Part shown: piece by piece, positions 1-9,209 of the stretch
Layout: each line of letters opens with the position of its first letter
How positions within the stretch are numbered: position 1 is the first letter of the stretch
Source: Pseudomonas sp. J452
Lineage (GTDB): Bacteria > Pseudomonadota > Gammaproteobacteria > Pseudomonadales > Pseudomonadaceae
Assembly (NCBI RefSeq): GCF_024666525.1
Contig: NZ_CP088294.1
Coordinates: forward strand, 3,782,001-3,846,000
DNA length: 64,000 nt
Direction of reading: 5' to 3'
Made by a program: the position numbers and the translations under genes
Notes under the pieces: model-generated
Seen by the model: only the letters and a program-made list of their open reading frames with translations
Databases searched by the model: none
What the model was told of the DNA's origin: nothing

Positions 1-101
1 GCCAGCAGGGCATGGTTGGCGTTGATCGTGCCGACCACTTGCAGGGGATGTTCGCTGGCGACTGCGTCGCGGAAGCGCTGACCGGGAGTGCTCGAACTCA
101 T
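1..101 (-). CDS. prpB: Methylisocitrate lyase, N-terminal fragment (cut by window edge)
   Basis: Only the first 33 codons are inside the window. They read as the conserved start of pseudomonad PrpB ([11 protein letters not shown] and [12 protein letters not shown]). PrpB cleaves 2-methylisocitrate to pyruvate and succinate in the methylcitrate cycle for propionate. The ATG (101-99) overlaps the stop codon of the upstream GntR gene as ATGA, so the two are probably translationally coupled and form the start of a prp operon. Identification rests on a short but distinctive N-terminus. Confidence 0.85.
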   Translation of the reverse strand, partial: MSSSTPGQRFRDAVASEHPLQVVGTINANHALL

Positions 102-829
102 GATTCACCTCGTGCGGTTGAAGGAGCTGCGCCCTGCCCCGCTTGCGCGGTGTAGTGGCGTTCGATATTGCGTTTGGAAGCGGCGATATGGCGGCGCATC
201 AGTAGCTCGGCCAACTCGCCATCGCGATCGGAAATCGCATCGAGGATGCGATGGTGTTCATTGAAGGCGTGACGTGGGCGATTGGGCGTAGCGGAAAACT
301 GCAAGCGGTACATGCGCACCAGTTGGTACAGCTCGCCACAGAGCATCTGCGCCAGGGTCTTGTTGCCGCTGCCCTGGATGATCCGATAGTGGAAGTCGAA
401 GTCGCCTTCCTGCTGGTAGTAGCCCACGCCAGCCTTGAAGGCTGCATCCTGTTCATGCAGATCGAGCACCCGACGCAGCTCGTCGATCTCGCCCTGGGTC
501 ATGCGTTCGGCGGCCAGACGACAGGCCATTCCCTCCAGGGATTCACGGATCTCATACAGCTCGATCAATTCGGCGTGACTGAGTGATACCACCCGCGCGC
601 CCACATGGGGGACTCGCACCAGCAAGCGTTGACCTTCCAGACGGTGGATCGCCTCGCGCAGCGGGCCGCGACTGATGCCATAGGTACGCGCCAGCTCCGG
701 CTCGGAGATTTTGCTGCCTGGTGCAATCTCGCCCTTGACAATAGCCGCCTGAATGCGCCGGAAGACATGCTCGGAAAGCGTGCCAGAGTCGTCGACAGCG
801 GTGGCGGTGATATCGGAAGTGCCCAGCAT
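98..829 (-). CDS. GntR/FadR-type (FCD) transcriptional regulator of the prp operon
   Basis: About 243 residues. An N-terminal winged helix (about residues 15-75, with [20 protein letters not shown] typical of GntR) is followed by an all-helical FCD ligand-binding domain. Histidines in FDFHYRI, EHHRIL and RRHI are those that usually bind a metal or acid ligand. I chose ATG 829 because AAAGGTG lies 9 bases upstream; a GTG at 841 is also in frame. Its stop overlaps the prpB start, so it probably regulates propionate use, as GntR genes next to prpB do in Pseudomonas. The palindrome at 901-916 is its likely operator. The inducer is not shown by the sequence. Confidence 0.88.
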   Translation of the reverse strand: MLGTSDITATAVDDSGTLSEHVFRRIQAAIVKGEIAPGSKISEPELARTYGISRGPLREAIHRLEGQRLLVRVPHVGARVVSLSHAELIELYEIRESLEGMACRLAAERMTQGEIDELRRVLDLHEQDAAFKAGVGYYQQEGDFDFHYRIIQGSGNKTLAQMLCGELYQLVRMYRLQFSATPNRPRHAFNEHHRILDAISDRDGELAELLMRRHIAASKRNIERHYTAQAGQGAAPSTARGES

Positions 830-900
830 TATTGTTGACACCTTTTGTTTCTGGTGCGGAAAAACTACGATCCAGGCGGATTTCTGTCAAACAAAAAACA

Positions 901-916
901 ATATTGTCGACAATAT
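901..916. promoter_or_regulatory. 16-bp perfect palindrome, likely GntR operator
   Basis: ATATTGTCGACAATAT is a perfect palindrome 72 bases upstream of the GntR start. FadR-subfamily regulators typically bind short palindromes of the TTGTNNACAA kind. A one-mismatch copy of its core (ATTGTTGACA, 831-840) overlaps the ribosome-binding region of the regulator gene. Both suggest autoregulation of the GntR-prpB operon. The rest of 842-1116 shows no gene. Confidence 0.7.
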
Positions 917-1116
917 CTCGGCGGGTGACGCGCGCATAATCTGTGCACTTCACCTCTAGAAACGCGCGTAAGCGTCTGTCGCAGCTGAAAAAGCCCATGC
1001 TAGAATGCGCCCGCCAGCGCCGTCGCCACGCCTGTAGCGCCTGCTAGACTGCAGGGGCCGGCCGCCCCACCCTTGTGCCGATCACTCGAACCGACGAAAC
1101 AAGCATCACAGGATTT

Positions 1117-1650
1117 ATGAGACTCGAGCCCTTAGCCTTCTTTCTTTGCTGCACGATGTTCTCCGGCCTGAGTCTCGCCGCGGAAAAGACGGTCTATGGT
1201 CTGAATGAATACATCCAGCTCTCCGATCTCAAGCTGGAAGTCGCCGCCAAACTGGACACCGGCGCCAAGACCGCTTCGCTGAGTGCGCGTGATATCAAAC
1301 GCTTCAAACGTGACGGCGAGACCTGGGTGCGCTTCTACCTGGCAATCGATGATGCACACGAACACCCCATCGAACGCCCCCTGGCGCGGATCAGCAAGAT
1401 CAAGCGCCGTTCGGGCGACTATGATCCTGAAGAAGGCAAGACCTACACTGCACGTCCCGTCATCGAACTGAACGTATGTATGGGTAAAGCCCAACGCACC
1501 ATCGAAGTGAACCTGACCGACCGTAGCGCCTTCCAGTATCCCTTGCTGATTGGCTCAGAAGCGCTCAAGCGCCTGGATGCCATGGTCGATCCAAGCCTTA
1601 AATATGCTGCCGGCAAGCCCGGCTGCTCCCTTACTACCGCTGCCGAGTAA
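1117..1650 (+). CDS. Exported retropepsin-like aspartic protease family protein (often mislabelled ATP-dependent zinc protease)
   Basis: 177 residues. ATG 1117 is preferred over GTG 1075 because AGGA lies 5 bases upstream and the first 22 residues then form a clean signal peptide ending SLAA. The mature part carries the aspartic-protease triad DTG (Asp47-Thr48-Gly49 in AKLDTGAKTASL), so the common zinc-protease name is not supported by any zinc motif. It is the first gene of a tight three-gene unit with a membrane inactive-transglutaminase protein and an ATP-grasp ligase. That context suggests trimming or maturation of a peptide-like product in the periplasm. The substrate is unknown. Confidence 0.8.
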   Translation: MRLEPLAFFLCCTMFSGLSLAAEKTVYGLNEYIQLSDLKLEVAAKLDTGAKTASLSARDIKRFKRDGETWVRFYLAIDDAHEHPIERPLARISKIKRRSGDYDPEEGKTYTARPVIELNVCMGKAQRTIEVNLTDRSAFQYPLLIGSEALKRLDAMVDPSLKYAAGKPGCSLTTAAE

Positions 1651-1656
1651 TTGCTC

Positions 1657-3183
1657 ATGCGATCCTTGACCCTGCATCTGAAAGTCCTCATCACCCTTCT
1701 GGTGACGGTGGGCATTCTGGTTACGGCCTACCAGATCTTCATTCTCGGCATCCCGGTGACCGAGGACGAGACCGATGACCTGTGGAACATCGACGCCAAA
1801 GTCGAATTCCAGGCCAGCGGCCGCGAGCCGGTGAAGGTGCAGATGTTTGTACCGCCGCTCAACCAGGACTACGTCAGCCTCAATGAGAGCTTCATCTCGA
1901 ACAACTACGGGGTGAGCATCAAACGCGCTGACGGTAACCGCAAGGTGACCTGGTCGGCACGGCGCGCCAGCGGCAACCAGACCCTGTACTACCGCCTGGT
2001 ACTGACCAAGCGTTACAGCGGCGAGCAGCCCAAGGCCACAGGGCCGATCTACCGTGACAGCATCCCCGTCGACGGCGCCGAGAAGATCGCCGCCGAGGCC
2101 CTGCTGGCGCCGATCCGCCAGCACTCGGCCGACGTCGAGACCTTCATCAGCGAAACCATCAAACGGGTCAACAATAGCGGCGACGACAACGTCAAGCTGC
2201 TGCTGGGCGGCGATGCCTCGACCCCGAACAAGGCCAAAGTCATCGAGTTGCTGCTGTCCATCGCCCACGTACCGATGGAGCGCGTGCACACCATTCGCCT
2301 GGCGGCCGACATTCAGCAGACCCCCGAGCTGTGGCTGCGCAGCTTCAACGGCGAGAACTGGCTGTATTTCAATCCGGACAGTGGCGAGCAAGGCCTGCCG
2401 CAAGATCGCCTGGTCTGGTGGACCGGCGACGGCCAGCTGGTTGGCATCGAGGGCGGCAAGAAAGCCCTGGTCAGCTTCACCCTGAACAACAGCGAGATGA
2501 ACGCCATCCGCCTGGCCAAGCTGACGGACGAGAACACCGACGTCGACTTCCTCGAATACTCCTTGTACGGCCTGCCGCTGCAGACCCAGCAGACCTATCA
2601 GATCATGATCATGATCCCGATCGGCGTGCTGGTGATCCTGATCCTGCGTAACCTCGGCGGCCTGCAGACCCTGGGCACCTTTACCCCGGTACTGATTGCC
2701 CTGGCCTTCCGCGAAACCCAGCTGGGCTTCGGCATCATGCTGTTCACCATCATTACCGCCCTCGGCCTGTCGCTGCGCTCATACCTCGAGCACTTGAAGC
2801 TGCAGATGTTGCCGCGGCTGTCGGTGGTGCTGACCTTCGTGGTGGTGCTGATCGCCGTGATCAGCCTGTTCAGCCACAAGCTGGGCCTGGAGCGTGGCCT
2901 GTCGGTGGCACTGTTCCCGATGGTGATTCTGACCATGACCATCGAACGCCTGTCGATCACCTGGGAAGAACGTGGCGCCTCGCATGCCTTCAAGGTCGCG
3001 GTCGGCACCCTGTTCGCCGCCACCCTGGCGCACCTGCTGATGACCGTGCCGGAGCTGACCTACTTCATCTTCACCTTCCCGGCTGTGCTGTTGATCATGG
3101 TGGGCTTCATGCTGGCGATGGGTCGCTACCGCGGCTACCGCCTGACCGAGCTGTTCCGTTTCAAAGCCTTCCTGAAGGATTGA
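1657..3183 (+). CDS. Inactive transglutaminase fused to a seven-helix membrane domain
   Basis: 508 residues. ATG 1657 is preferred to the in-frame TTG at 1651. One N-terminal membrane helix (about 8-30) is followed by a periplasmic domain of about 260 residues with a transglutaminase-like fold. Where the catalytic Cys would sit the sequence reads LLLSIAHVPMERVHTIRL, with no catalytic Cys, so it is probably non-enzymatic. Residues from about 310 onward form seven hydrophobic helices, ending YRGYRLTELFRFKAFLKD. It starts 6 bases after the protease gene and ends 4 bases before the ligase gene. It may be the membrane platform that presents substrate to its two enzyme neighbours; that role is inference. 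Confidence 0.8.
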   Translation: MRSLTLHLKVLITLLVTVGILVTAYQIFILGIPVTEDETDDLWNIDAKVEFQASGREPVKVQMFVPPLNQDYVSLNESFISNNYGVSIKRADGNRKVTWSARRASGNQTLYYRLVLTKRYSGEQPKATGPIYRDSIPVDGAEKIAAEALLAPIRQHSADVETFISETIKRVNNSGDDNVKLLLGGDASTPNKAKVIELLLSIAHVPMERVHTIRLAADIQQTPELWLRSFNGENWLYFNPDSGEQGLPQDRLVWWTGDGQLVGIEGGKKALVSFTLNNSEMNAIRLAKLTDENTDVDFLEYSLYGLPLQTQQTYQIMIMIPIGVLVILILRNLGGLQTLGTFTPVLIALAFRETQLGFGIMLFTIITALGLSLRSYLEHLKLQMLPRLSVVLTFVVVLIAVISLFSHKLGLERGLSVALFPMVILTMTIERLSITWEERGASHAFKVAVGTLFAATLAHLLMTVPELTYFIFTFPAVLLIMVGFMLAMGRYRGYRLTELFRFKAFLKD

Positions 3184-3187
3184 GCCC

Positions 3188-4174
3188 ATGTTCGGTCTGA
3201 TCAAGAGATGGAAAGCCCTGGAAGCCAAAGGCATCATGGGTATCAATCGACGCAATGCGGACTACGTGCTGAAGTACAACCAACGGCACCTGTACCCGAT
3301 CGTCGATGACAAGATCATCACCAAGGAGCGCGCGATCCAGGCCGGCATCCATGTGCCGGAGCTGTACGGGATCATCTCCACCGAGAAGGAAATCGAGAAG
3401 TTCGACGAGATCATCGCCGGACGCAGCGACTTCGTGATCAAGCCGGCGCAAGGCGCCGGTGGTGACGGCATCCTGGTTATCGCCGACAAGTTCGAGGGCC
3501 GCTACAAGACGGTATCCGGCAAGATCGTCAGCCAGGAGGACATCGAGCACCAGCTGTCGAGCATCCTCACCGGCCTGTACTCCCTGGGCGGCCACCGCGA
3601 CCGCGCGCTGATCGAGTACCGGGTCACCCCGGACCCGATCTTCAAAAGCATCAGCTACGAAGGCGTGCCAGACATCCGCATCATCGTGCTGATGGGCTAC
3701 CCGGTGATGGCCATGCTGCGTCTGCCGACTCGCCAGTCCAACGGCAAGGCCAACCTGCACCAGGGCGCCATCGGCGTCGGTGTGGACCTGGCCACCGGCC
3801 TGACCCTGCGAGGCACCTGGCTGAACAACAAGATCAGCAAGCACCCGGACACCACCAACGCGGTGGACGGCGTGCAACTGCCCAACTGGGACGGCTTCAT
3901 GAAGCTGGCAGCCGGTTGCTACGAGCTGTGCGGCCTCGGCTACATCGGCGTGGACATGGTGCTGGACGAAGAGAAAGGCCCGTTGATCCTCGAGCTCAAC
4001 GCCCGCCCCGGCCTGAACATCCAGATCGCCAACGACTGCGGCCTGACCCATCGCGCCCATGCGGTGGAAGCGCGGATCGCCGAGCTGGCGAAGAACGATG
4101 TAAAGGAAAGCGTGGAAGATCGCGTGCGCTTCTCCCAACAGCTGTTCGGCCACGTCAAACCGGCAGAGATCTGA
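3188..4174 (+). CDS. Alpha-L-glutamate ligase-like ATP-grasp protein (RimK-related)
   Basis: 328 residues, cytoplasmic. ATP-grasp signatures are visible: FVIKPAQGAGGDGILVI binds nucleotide and ELNARPGLNIQIA carries the metal-binding Glu and Asn. RimK-type enzymes add glutamate or similar amino acids to a carboxyl end using ATP. It is the last gene of the protease/transglutaminase/ligase unit and is followed directly by a strong terminator. This suggests that the three genes build and then trim an amino-acid or peptide modification. The acceptor is unknown. Confidence 0.85.
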   Translation: MFGLIKRWKALEAKGIMGINRRNADYVLKYNQRHLYPIVDDKIITKERAIQAGIHVPELYGIISTEKEIEKFDEIIAGRSDFVIKPAQGAGGDGILVIADKFEGRYKTVSGKIVSQEDIEHQLSSILTGLYSLGGHRDRALIEYRVTPDPIFKSISYEGVPDIRIIVLMGYPVMAMLRLPTRQSNGKANLHQGAIGVGVDLATGLTLRGTWLNNKISKHPDTTNAVDGVQLPNWDGFMKLAAGCYELCGLGYIGVDMVLDEEKGPLILELNARPGLNIQIANDCGLTHRAHAVEARIAELAKNDVKESVEDRVRFSQQLFGHVKPAEI

Positions 4175-4188
4175 TTCGACTCCGCCAG

Positions 4189-4216
4189 AAAAAGCCCGGC
4201 TCCGGCCGGGCTTTTT
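4189..4216 (+). terminator. Rho-independent terminator of the ligase operon
   Basis: A 12-bp perfect stem with a TCCG loop, ending in a T run, 14 bases after the ligase stop codon. The A run on the other side makes it formally bidirectional. Confidence 0.9.
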
Positions 4217-4288
4217 CATTGCTGCGCCCTAGGCTCTAGTAGGGTGCGCAGCCTACAATCGGCTTTCGCGTTCGCCTGACCAATCCGC

Positions 4289-5641
4289 ATGCACAGCTGC
4301 CTCGTTCACGCCCTGCCCTATCTGGCCGATCCGGCCGACTACTTTGCCCTCGTGCGCCAGGCACCCGGCGCCGTGCTGCTGGATGCCGGCCGGCCGCAGG
4401 CCGAGCGCGGGCGCTTCGATCTGCTCAGCGCCTGGCCCTTGCAGACGTTCGCGCCGAAGCCCGATGAATCCGCTGCGGCGTTCTTCCAGCGCCTGCGCAA
4501 TGGCCTGGCTCTACTGGGGCGCGCCGAAGCTCCGGCGGATATCGAGCTGCCCTTCACCGGCGGCCTGATCGGCTATCTGGCCTATGACTTTGGCCGCCAC
4601 ATCGAACAACTGCCGGAACAGGCAGAGGATGACCTGCAACTGCCGGATGCTCGCTTTGGCCTGTATGGCTGGGCCCTGATCAGCGACCACCAGAAGCGTA
4701 CCAGCCAGCTGGTGTTTCACCCGCAACTGGAGGCGGCCGAGCGAGTACGCCTGATCGCGCTGTTCAGCCAGCCAGTGCCTGTCGCGGCCGCCAGCTTCAA
4801 GCTGCTGCAGGCCTTTCGCGGTGATCTAGATGCCGAGCAGTATCGTCAGGCGATCGAGCGCATCCAGGCTTATATCCAGGCTGGCGATTGCTACCAGGTG
4901 AACTTCGCCCAGCGCTTCCAGGCGCCTTGTGTGGGCGATCCCTGGGCAGCCTATCAGGCCCTGCGCGCCGCCTGCCCGACCCCGTTCGCCGGCTTCCAGA
5001 GCCTGCCTGATGGCGGCGCTATTCTCAGCCTGTCGCCGGAGCGCTACCTGCAAGTCAGCCAGGGCCGGGTGGAAACCCGGCCAATCAAGGGCACCCGCCC
5101 ACGCGGCGCCACGCCAGCCGCCGATGCTGCCGAAGCGCAGCAGTTGCTGGGCAGCCTCAAGGATCGCGCCGAAAACCTGATGATCGTCGATCTGCTGCGC
5201 AACGACCTCGGCCGCAGCTGCCGCATCGGCTCGGTGCGAGTGCCGGAGCTGTTCGCCCTGGAGAGCTACCCCAATGTGCACCACCTGGTCAGCGCGGTGA
5301 CCGGTGAGCTGGCTGCGGGCAAGGACGCACTGGATCTGATCGCCGGCAGCTTTCCCGGTGGCTCGATCACCGGCGCGCCGAAGATTCGCGCCATGCAGAT
5401 CATCGACGAACTGGAGCCGACCCGTCGCACCCTGTATTGCGGCTCCCTACTCTATCTGGACGTGCGCGGCGAGCTGGACAGCTCAATCGCCATTCGCAGC
5501 CTGCTGGTCAAGGATGGCCAGATCAGTTGCTGGGGCGGCGGTGGCATAGTCGCCGACTCGCAGTGGCAGGCCGAGTACCAGGAGTCGATCACCAAGGTGA
5601 AGGTGCTACTGCAGACCCTGGAACAGCTCTCCGGCTTGTAG
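4289..5641 (+). CDS. pabB: Aminodeoxychorismate synthase component I
   Basis: 450 residues, chorismate-binding family. PabB joins chorismate and ammonia to 4-amino-4-deoxychorismate for folate synthesis, using ammonia from PabA. The lysine motif PIKGTRPRG separates PabB (PIKGT) from anthranilate synthase (PIAGT). LLRNDLGR, GSITGAPK and the C-terminal GGGIVADS are the other conserved blocks. The N-terminal half is the usual TrpE-like domain. No clear ribosome-binding site precedes ATG 4289, so the start could lie elsewhere nearby. It appears monocistronic, with a terminator just downstream. Confidence 0.95.
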   Translation: MHSCLVHALPYLADPADYFALVRQAPGAVLLDAGRPQAERGRFDLLSAWPLQTFAPKPDESAAAFFQRLRNGLALLGRAEAPADIELPFTGGLIGYLAYDFGRHIEQLPEQAEDDLQLPDARFGLYGWALISDHQKRTSQLVFHPQLEAAERVRLIALFSQPVPVAAASFKLLQAFRGDLDAEQYRQAIERIQAYIQAGDCYQVNFAQRFQAPCVGDPWAAYQALRAACPTPFAGFQSLPDGGAILSLSPERYLQVSQGRVETRPIKGTRPRGATPAADAAEAQQLLGSLKDRAENLMIVDLLRNDLGRSCRIGSVRVPELFALESYPNVHHLVSAVTGELAAGKDALDLIAGSFPGGSITGAPKIRAMQIIDELEPTRRTLYCGSLLYLDVRGELDSSIAIRSLLVKDGQISCWGGGGIVADSQWQAEYQESITKVKVLLQTLEQLSGL

Positions 5642-5658
5642 TCCGGCACTGAAACGAC

Positions 5659-5682
5659 AAGGCCCGCAGATAGCGGGCCTTG
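5659..5682 (+). terminator. Terminator between pabB and thrH
   Basis: AAGGCCCGC and GCGGGCCTT pair around an AGATA loop, and the right arm runs into GTTTT. It sits between two converging genes and probably serves pabB. Confidence 0.85.
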
Positions 5683-5699
5683 TTTTATGCGAGAGAGCC

Positions 5700-6317
5700 T
5701 TACAGGCTCAGATCGCGTACCGACGCCTTGAGGAACTCGCGCTTGAGGTCTTCATAGGTGTGCACCGCCGGGAACTGCGGGAACTCGCGGATCACGTTGT
5801 CCGGGGCATGGAACAGAATGCCGGCATGGGCTTCGCTGAGCATGGTGGTGTCGTTGTACGAGTCGCCAGCGGCGATCACGCGGTAGTACAGGCTCTTGAA
5901 GGCAATCACCGACTGGCGCTTGGGGTCCTTCTGGCGCAGCTGGTAACCCACAACGCGATCGGTTTCATCGGTGATCAGCTTGTGGCACAGCAGCGCCGGG
6001 AAGCCCAGTTGGCGCATCAGCGGCTGGGAGAATTCGTAGAAGGTGTCGGACAGAATCACCACCTGGAAGCGCTCGCGCAGCCAGTCGACGAACTCCACGG
6101 CGCCTTCCAGCGGCTTGAGGGTGGCGATCACTTCCTGAATATCGGCGAGCTTCAGCCCATGCTCGTCGAGGATGCGCAGGCGCTGCTTCATCAGCACGTC
6201 GTAGTCAGGAATATCCCGGGTGGTCGCCTTGAGGGCGTCGATGCCGGTTTTTTCGGCGAAAGCGATCCAGATTTCCGGGACCAGAACGCCTTCGAGGTCG
6301 AGACAGGCAATTTCCAC
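5700..6317 (-). CDS. thrH: ThrH phosphoserine phosphatase / homoserine kinase
   Basis: 205 residues, HAD superfamily. Motif I is DLEGVLV near the N-terminus; the Asp/Asn residues of the later motif are in AAGDSYNDTTML. ThrH of Pseudomonas dephosphorylates phosphoserine and can pass the phosphate to homoserine, so it links serine and threonine synthesis. The start is GTG at 6317, preceded by AGGAGTGTCCC, and the family sequence begins MEIACLDLEG. Transcription is convergent with pabB. Confidence 0.95.
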   Translation of the reverse strand: MEIACLDLEGVLVPEIWIAFAEKTGIDALKATTRDIPDYDVLMKQRLRILDEHGLKLADIQEVIATLKPLEGAVEFVDWLRERFQVVILSDTFYEFSQPLMRQLGFPALLCHKLITDETDRVVGYQLRQKDPKRQSVIAFKSLYYRVIAAGDSYNDTTMLSEAHAGILFHAPDNVIREFPQFPAVHTYEDLKREFLKASVRDLSL

Positions 6318-6390
6318 GGGACACTCCTAGCTAGCAATTTGACAGAAGGCGGCACTCTAGCGATTCACCCGTTGCGACGCAACGCAGCAC

Positions 6391-6441
6391 TTATATCCAT
6401 AGTGGTTAGTCGTGCTGGCATATGGTTATTTAGACGCATAT
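6391..6441. promoter_or_regulatory. cysH upstream region with CysB-like box
   Basis: The 51-bp AT-rich stretch upstream of cysH contains ATATGGTTAT (6420-6429), the exact reverse complement of a 10-mer in the cysB promoter (8314-8323). A related element, TTATATCCATAGTGGTTA, is at 6391-6408. CATATG repeats flank the second part. These resemble CysB binding regions, which are AT-rich with loosely conserved half-sites. No protein binding has been shown. Confidence 0.55.
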
Positions 6442-6505
6442 GCCCTTTTTGCTAACATCCTCGGCACAGAGCGTTCAGCGCCACCTAAACCAGGAAACCA
6501 GCCCG

Positions 6506-7240
6506 ATGAGCCAAGCCTTCAACGTTGCCGAACTGGCAGCGGCCTATGCCAACAAATCGCCCCAGGACATTCTCAAACTGGCCTTCGAGCACTTCGGTGA
6601 CGAGCTGTGGATCTCCTTCAGCGGTGCCGAGGACGTGGTGCTGGTCGACATGGCCTGGAAGCTCAACAAGCAGGTCAAGGTATTCAGCCTGGATACCGGG
6701 CGCCTGCACCCGGAAACCTACCGTTTCATCGAGCATGTGCGCGAGCACTACGGCATCGCCATCGAAGTGCTGAGCCCGGATGCCACCCGCCTCGAAGCCC
6801 TGGTGCGCGAGAAAGGCCTGTTCAGCTTCTACAAGGACGGCCACGGCGAGTGCTGCGGTATCCGCAAGATCGAGCCGCTCAAGCGCAAACTGGCCAGCGT
6901 CAAAGCCTGGGCCACCGGCCAGCGCCGCGACCAGAGCCCCGGCACCCGCAGCCAGGTCGCCGCTCTGGAGCTGGATGCAGCCTTCTCCACAGCCGACAAA
7001 CTGCTGTACAAGTTCAACCCGCTGGCGCAGATGAGCAGCGAGGAAGTCTGGGCTTATATCCGCATGCTCGAGCTGCCCTACAACAGCCTGCACGAGCGCG
7101 GCTACACCAGCATCGGCTGCGAGCCCTGCACCCGCCCAGTCCTGCCCAACCAGCACGAGCGCGAAGGCCGCTGGTGGTGGGAAGAGGAAACCCAGAAAGA
7201 GTGCGGTTTGCACGCAGGCAACGTGATTGCCAGAGCCTGA
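6506..7240 (+). CDS. cysH: Assimilatory adenylylsulfate (APS) reductase
   Basis: 244 residues. It reduces activated sulfate to sulfite with thiols from thioredoxin, in cysteine biosynthesis. The Cys pairs ECCGIRK and CEPCTRP bind a 4Fe-4S cluster, which marks the APS-type enzyme found in Pseudomonas rather than the cluster-free PAPS enzyme of enterics. The C-terminal KECGLH holds the catalytic cysteine. I chose ATG 6506, which gives the family N-terminus [10 protein letters not shown], over the in-frame ATG at 6440. A CysB-like box lies just upstream and cysB lies just downstream on the other strand. Confidence 0.95.
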   Translation: MSQAFNVAELAAAYANKSPQDILKLAFEHFGDELWISFSGAEDVVLVDMAWKLNKQVKVFSLDTGRLHPETYRFIEHVREHYGIAIEVLSPDATRLEALVREKGLFSFYKDGHGECCGIRKIEPLKRKLASVKAWATGQRRDQSPGTRSQVAALELDAAFSTADKLLYKFNPLAQMSSEEVWAYIRMLELPYNSLHERGYTSIGCEPCTRPVLPNQHEREGRWWWEEETQKECGLHAGNVIARA

Positions 7241-7243
7241 ATG

Positions 7244-7271
7244 AACAAGCCCGGCGAGTGCCGGGCTTGTT
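7244..7271. terminator. Bidirectional terminator between cysH and cysB
   Basis: A 12-bp perfect stem (AACAAGCCCGGC and its complement) with a GAGT loop, placed 4 bases after cysH and 16 bases from the cysB stop. It can serve both converging genes. Confidence 0.85.
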
Positions 7272-7286
7272 CTATCTGGACGACAC

Positions 7287-8309
<1,023 letters not shown>

Positions 8310-8310
8310 T

Positions 8311-8340
8311 TATATAACCATATTAATGGTTCAAGGAATA
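8311..8340. promoter_or_regulatory. cysB promoter, CysB-like inverted repeat
   Basis: AACCAT-ATTA-ATGGTT (8316-8331) is an inverted repeat 55 bases upstream of the cysB start. The overlapping ATAACCATAT (8314-8323) recurs inverted upstream of cysH. This fits autoregulation by CysB. Confidence 0.55.
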
Positions 8341-8400
8341 AAACTAGACGATTTTCTGAGTTATGCATGCCGTTCGTCTAACGAATCTTCATAACCCTCT

Positions 8401-8889
8401 TCAACTGCGGTGCTGCAGCATCGGCACCAGATAGACAGGTATCTCGGAAAGCTGCAGGACGCGAGCCGCTGTGCGCCCCAACGGGGTTTCCTGAGTCGCG
8501 CCATGGCTGTGACTGCCTACGACCAGCAGATCGACGGCAAGTTTGCGCGCCTCCTCGAGAATCACCTGTGACGAGTCGCCTTGAGCAACCCGCACGTTGC
8601 GGATCAACTCGATGTCATGCTGTGCATCGCCCAGCTCATCGCGAAAACCCTCAAGCACCCGCTGTTCGATACTCGCCATGACATTGCCCAGCCCTTTGCT
8701 GCGCAGTTCCTGCAGAGTCTTCTCATCCAGATAGGTCTGCAGTACGGACTCGGCGAACAGCCCCATGGGCTCGACCGCATGCACCACATAGAGCTCAGCC
8801 TTAAGGGCACGGGACAGGTTCAGCGCATGCTGCAGCACATAAGGAGCGTACAGACCGAGATCGGTGGCATATAGGATGGATCGGATCAT
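8401..8889 (-). CDS. Universal stress protein, UspA family
   Basis: 162 residues, a single Usp domain (Rossmann-like). The ATP-type signature appears as LLVVGSHSHGATQETPLGRTA near the C-terminus. Such proteins bind nucleotides and support survival under stress; the exact role here is unknown. The start ATG 8889 has GGGGAGG upstream. The gene stands alone between the cysB promoter and a MITE-like element that lies about 100 bases upstream of its start. Confidence 0.88.
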   Translation of the reverse strand: MIRSILYATDLGLYAPYVLQHALNLSRALKAELYVVHAVEPMGLFAESVLQTYLDEKTLQELRSKGLGNVMASIEQRVLEGFRDELGDAQHDIELIRNVRVAQGDSSQVILEEARKLAVDLLVVGSHSHGATQETPLGRTAARVLQLSEIPVYLVPMLQHRS

Positions 8890-8986
8890 GCGGCCTCCCC
8901 ACTTCCTGCTGCGGCCCTGTTTTGAGCTTAGCAGCGTGTCACCACGCGCAAGGCTGCAGACCAGAGAGCAGACAGGCGGCCCTCAG

Positions 8987-9208
8987 AACCTGTTTACGAT
9001 CTTTTGGACTAGAGCCAGACAAGGCGCTACGCCAGTAACAGCCTCCGGCTGGTCAAAACAGGCGAGGAAGCGGAGTTTACGAGCTGTAAATGAGTATGAC
9101 TCGTTGCACTCGCCCTGCGGGTCGCGCTGAAGCGCGTTAGCCGCAAGCGGCTTGCCGAGCCTGTTTTTAACGCGGTATGGCCGACGGACAAGAGATCGTG
9201 AACAGGTT
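8987..9208. mobile_element. 222-bp MITE-like non-autonomous element
   Basis: The ends are 20-bp terminal inverted repeats with two mismatches: AACCTGTTTACGATCTTTTG (8987-9006) and the complement of AACCTGTTCACGATCTCTTG (9189-9208). The same bases CTCAG (or CTCAGA) flank both sides (8982-8986 and 9209-9213), as expected for a target-site duplication. The interior has no credible gene but has short GC-rich palindromes. It has landed at the very 3' end of the 5'-nucleotidase gene, whose TGA lies in the right-hand copy of the duplication. The transposase that moved it is not in the window. Confidence 0.8.
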
Positions 9209-9209
9209 C

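Noticed and set aside
8345..8380. TAGACGA/TCGTCTA inverted repeat between the stress-protein gene and cysB
   Set aside because: Only 7 bp with a 22-base spacer and no T run; not strong enough to call a terminator or operator.
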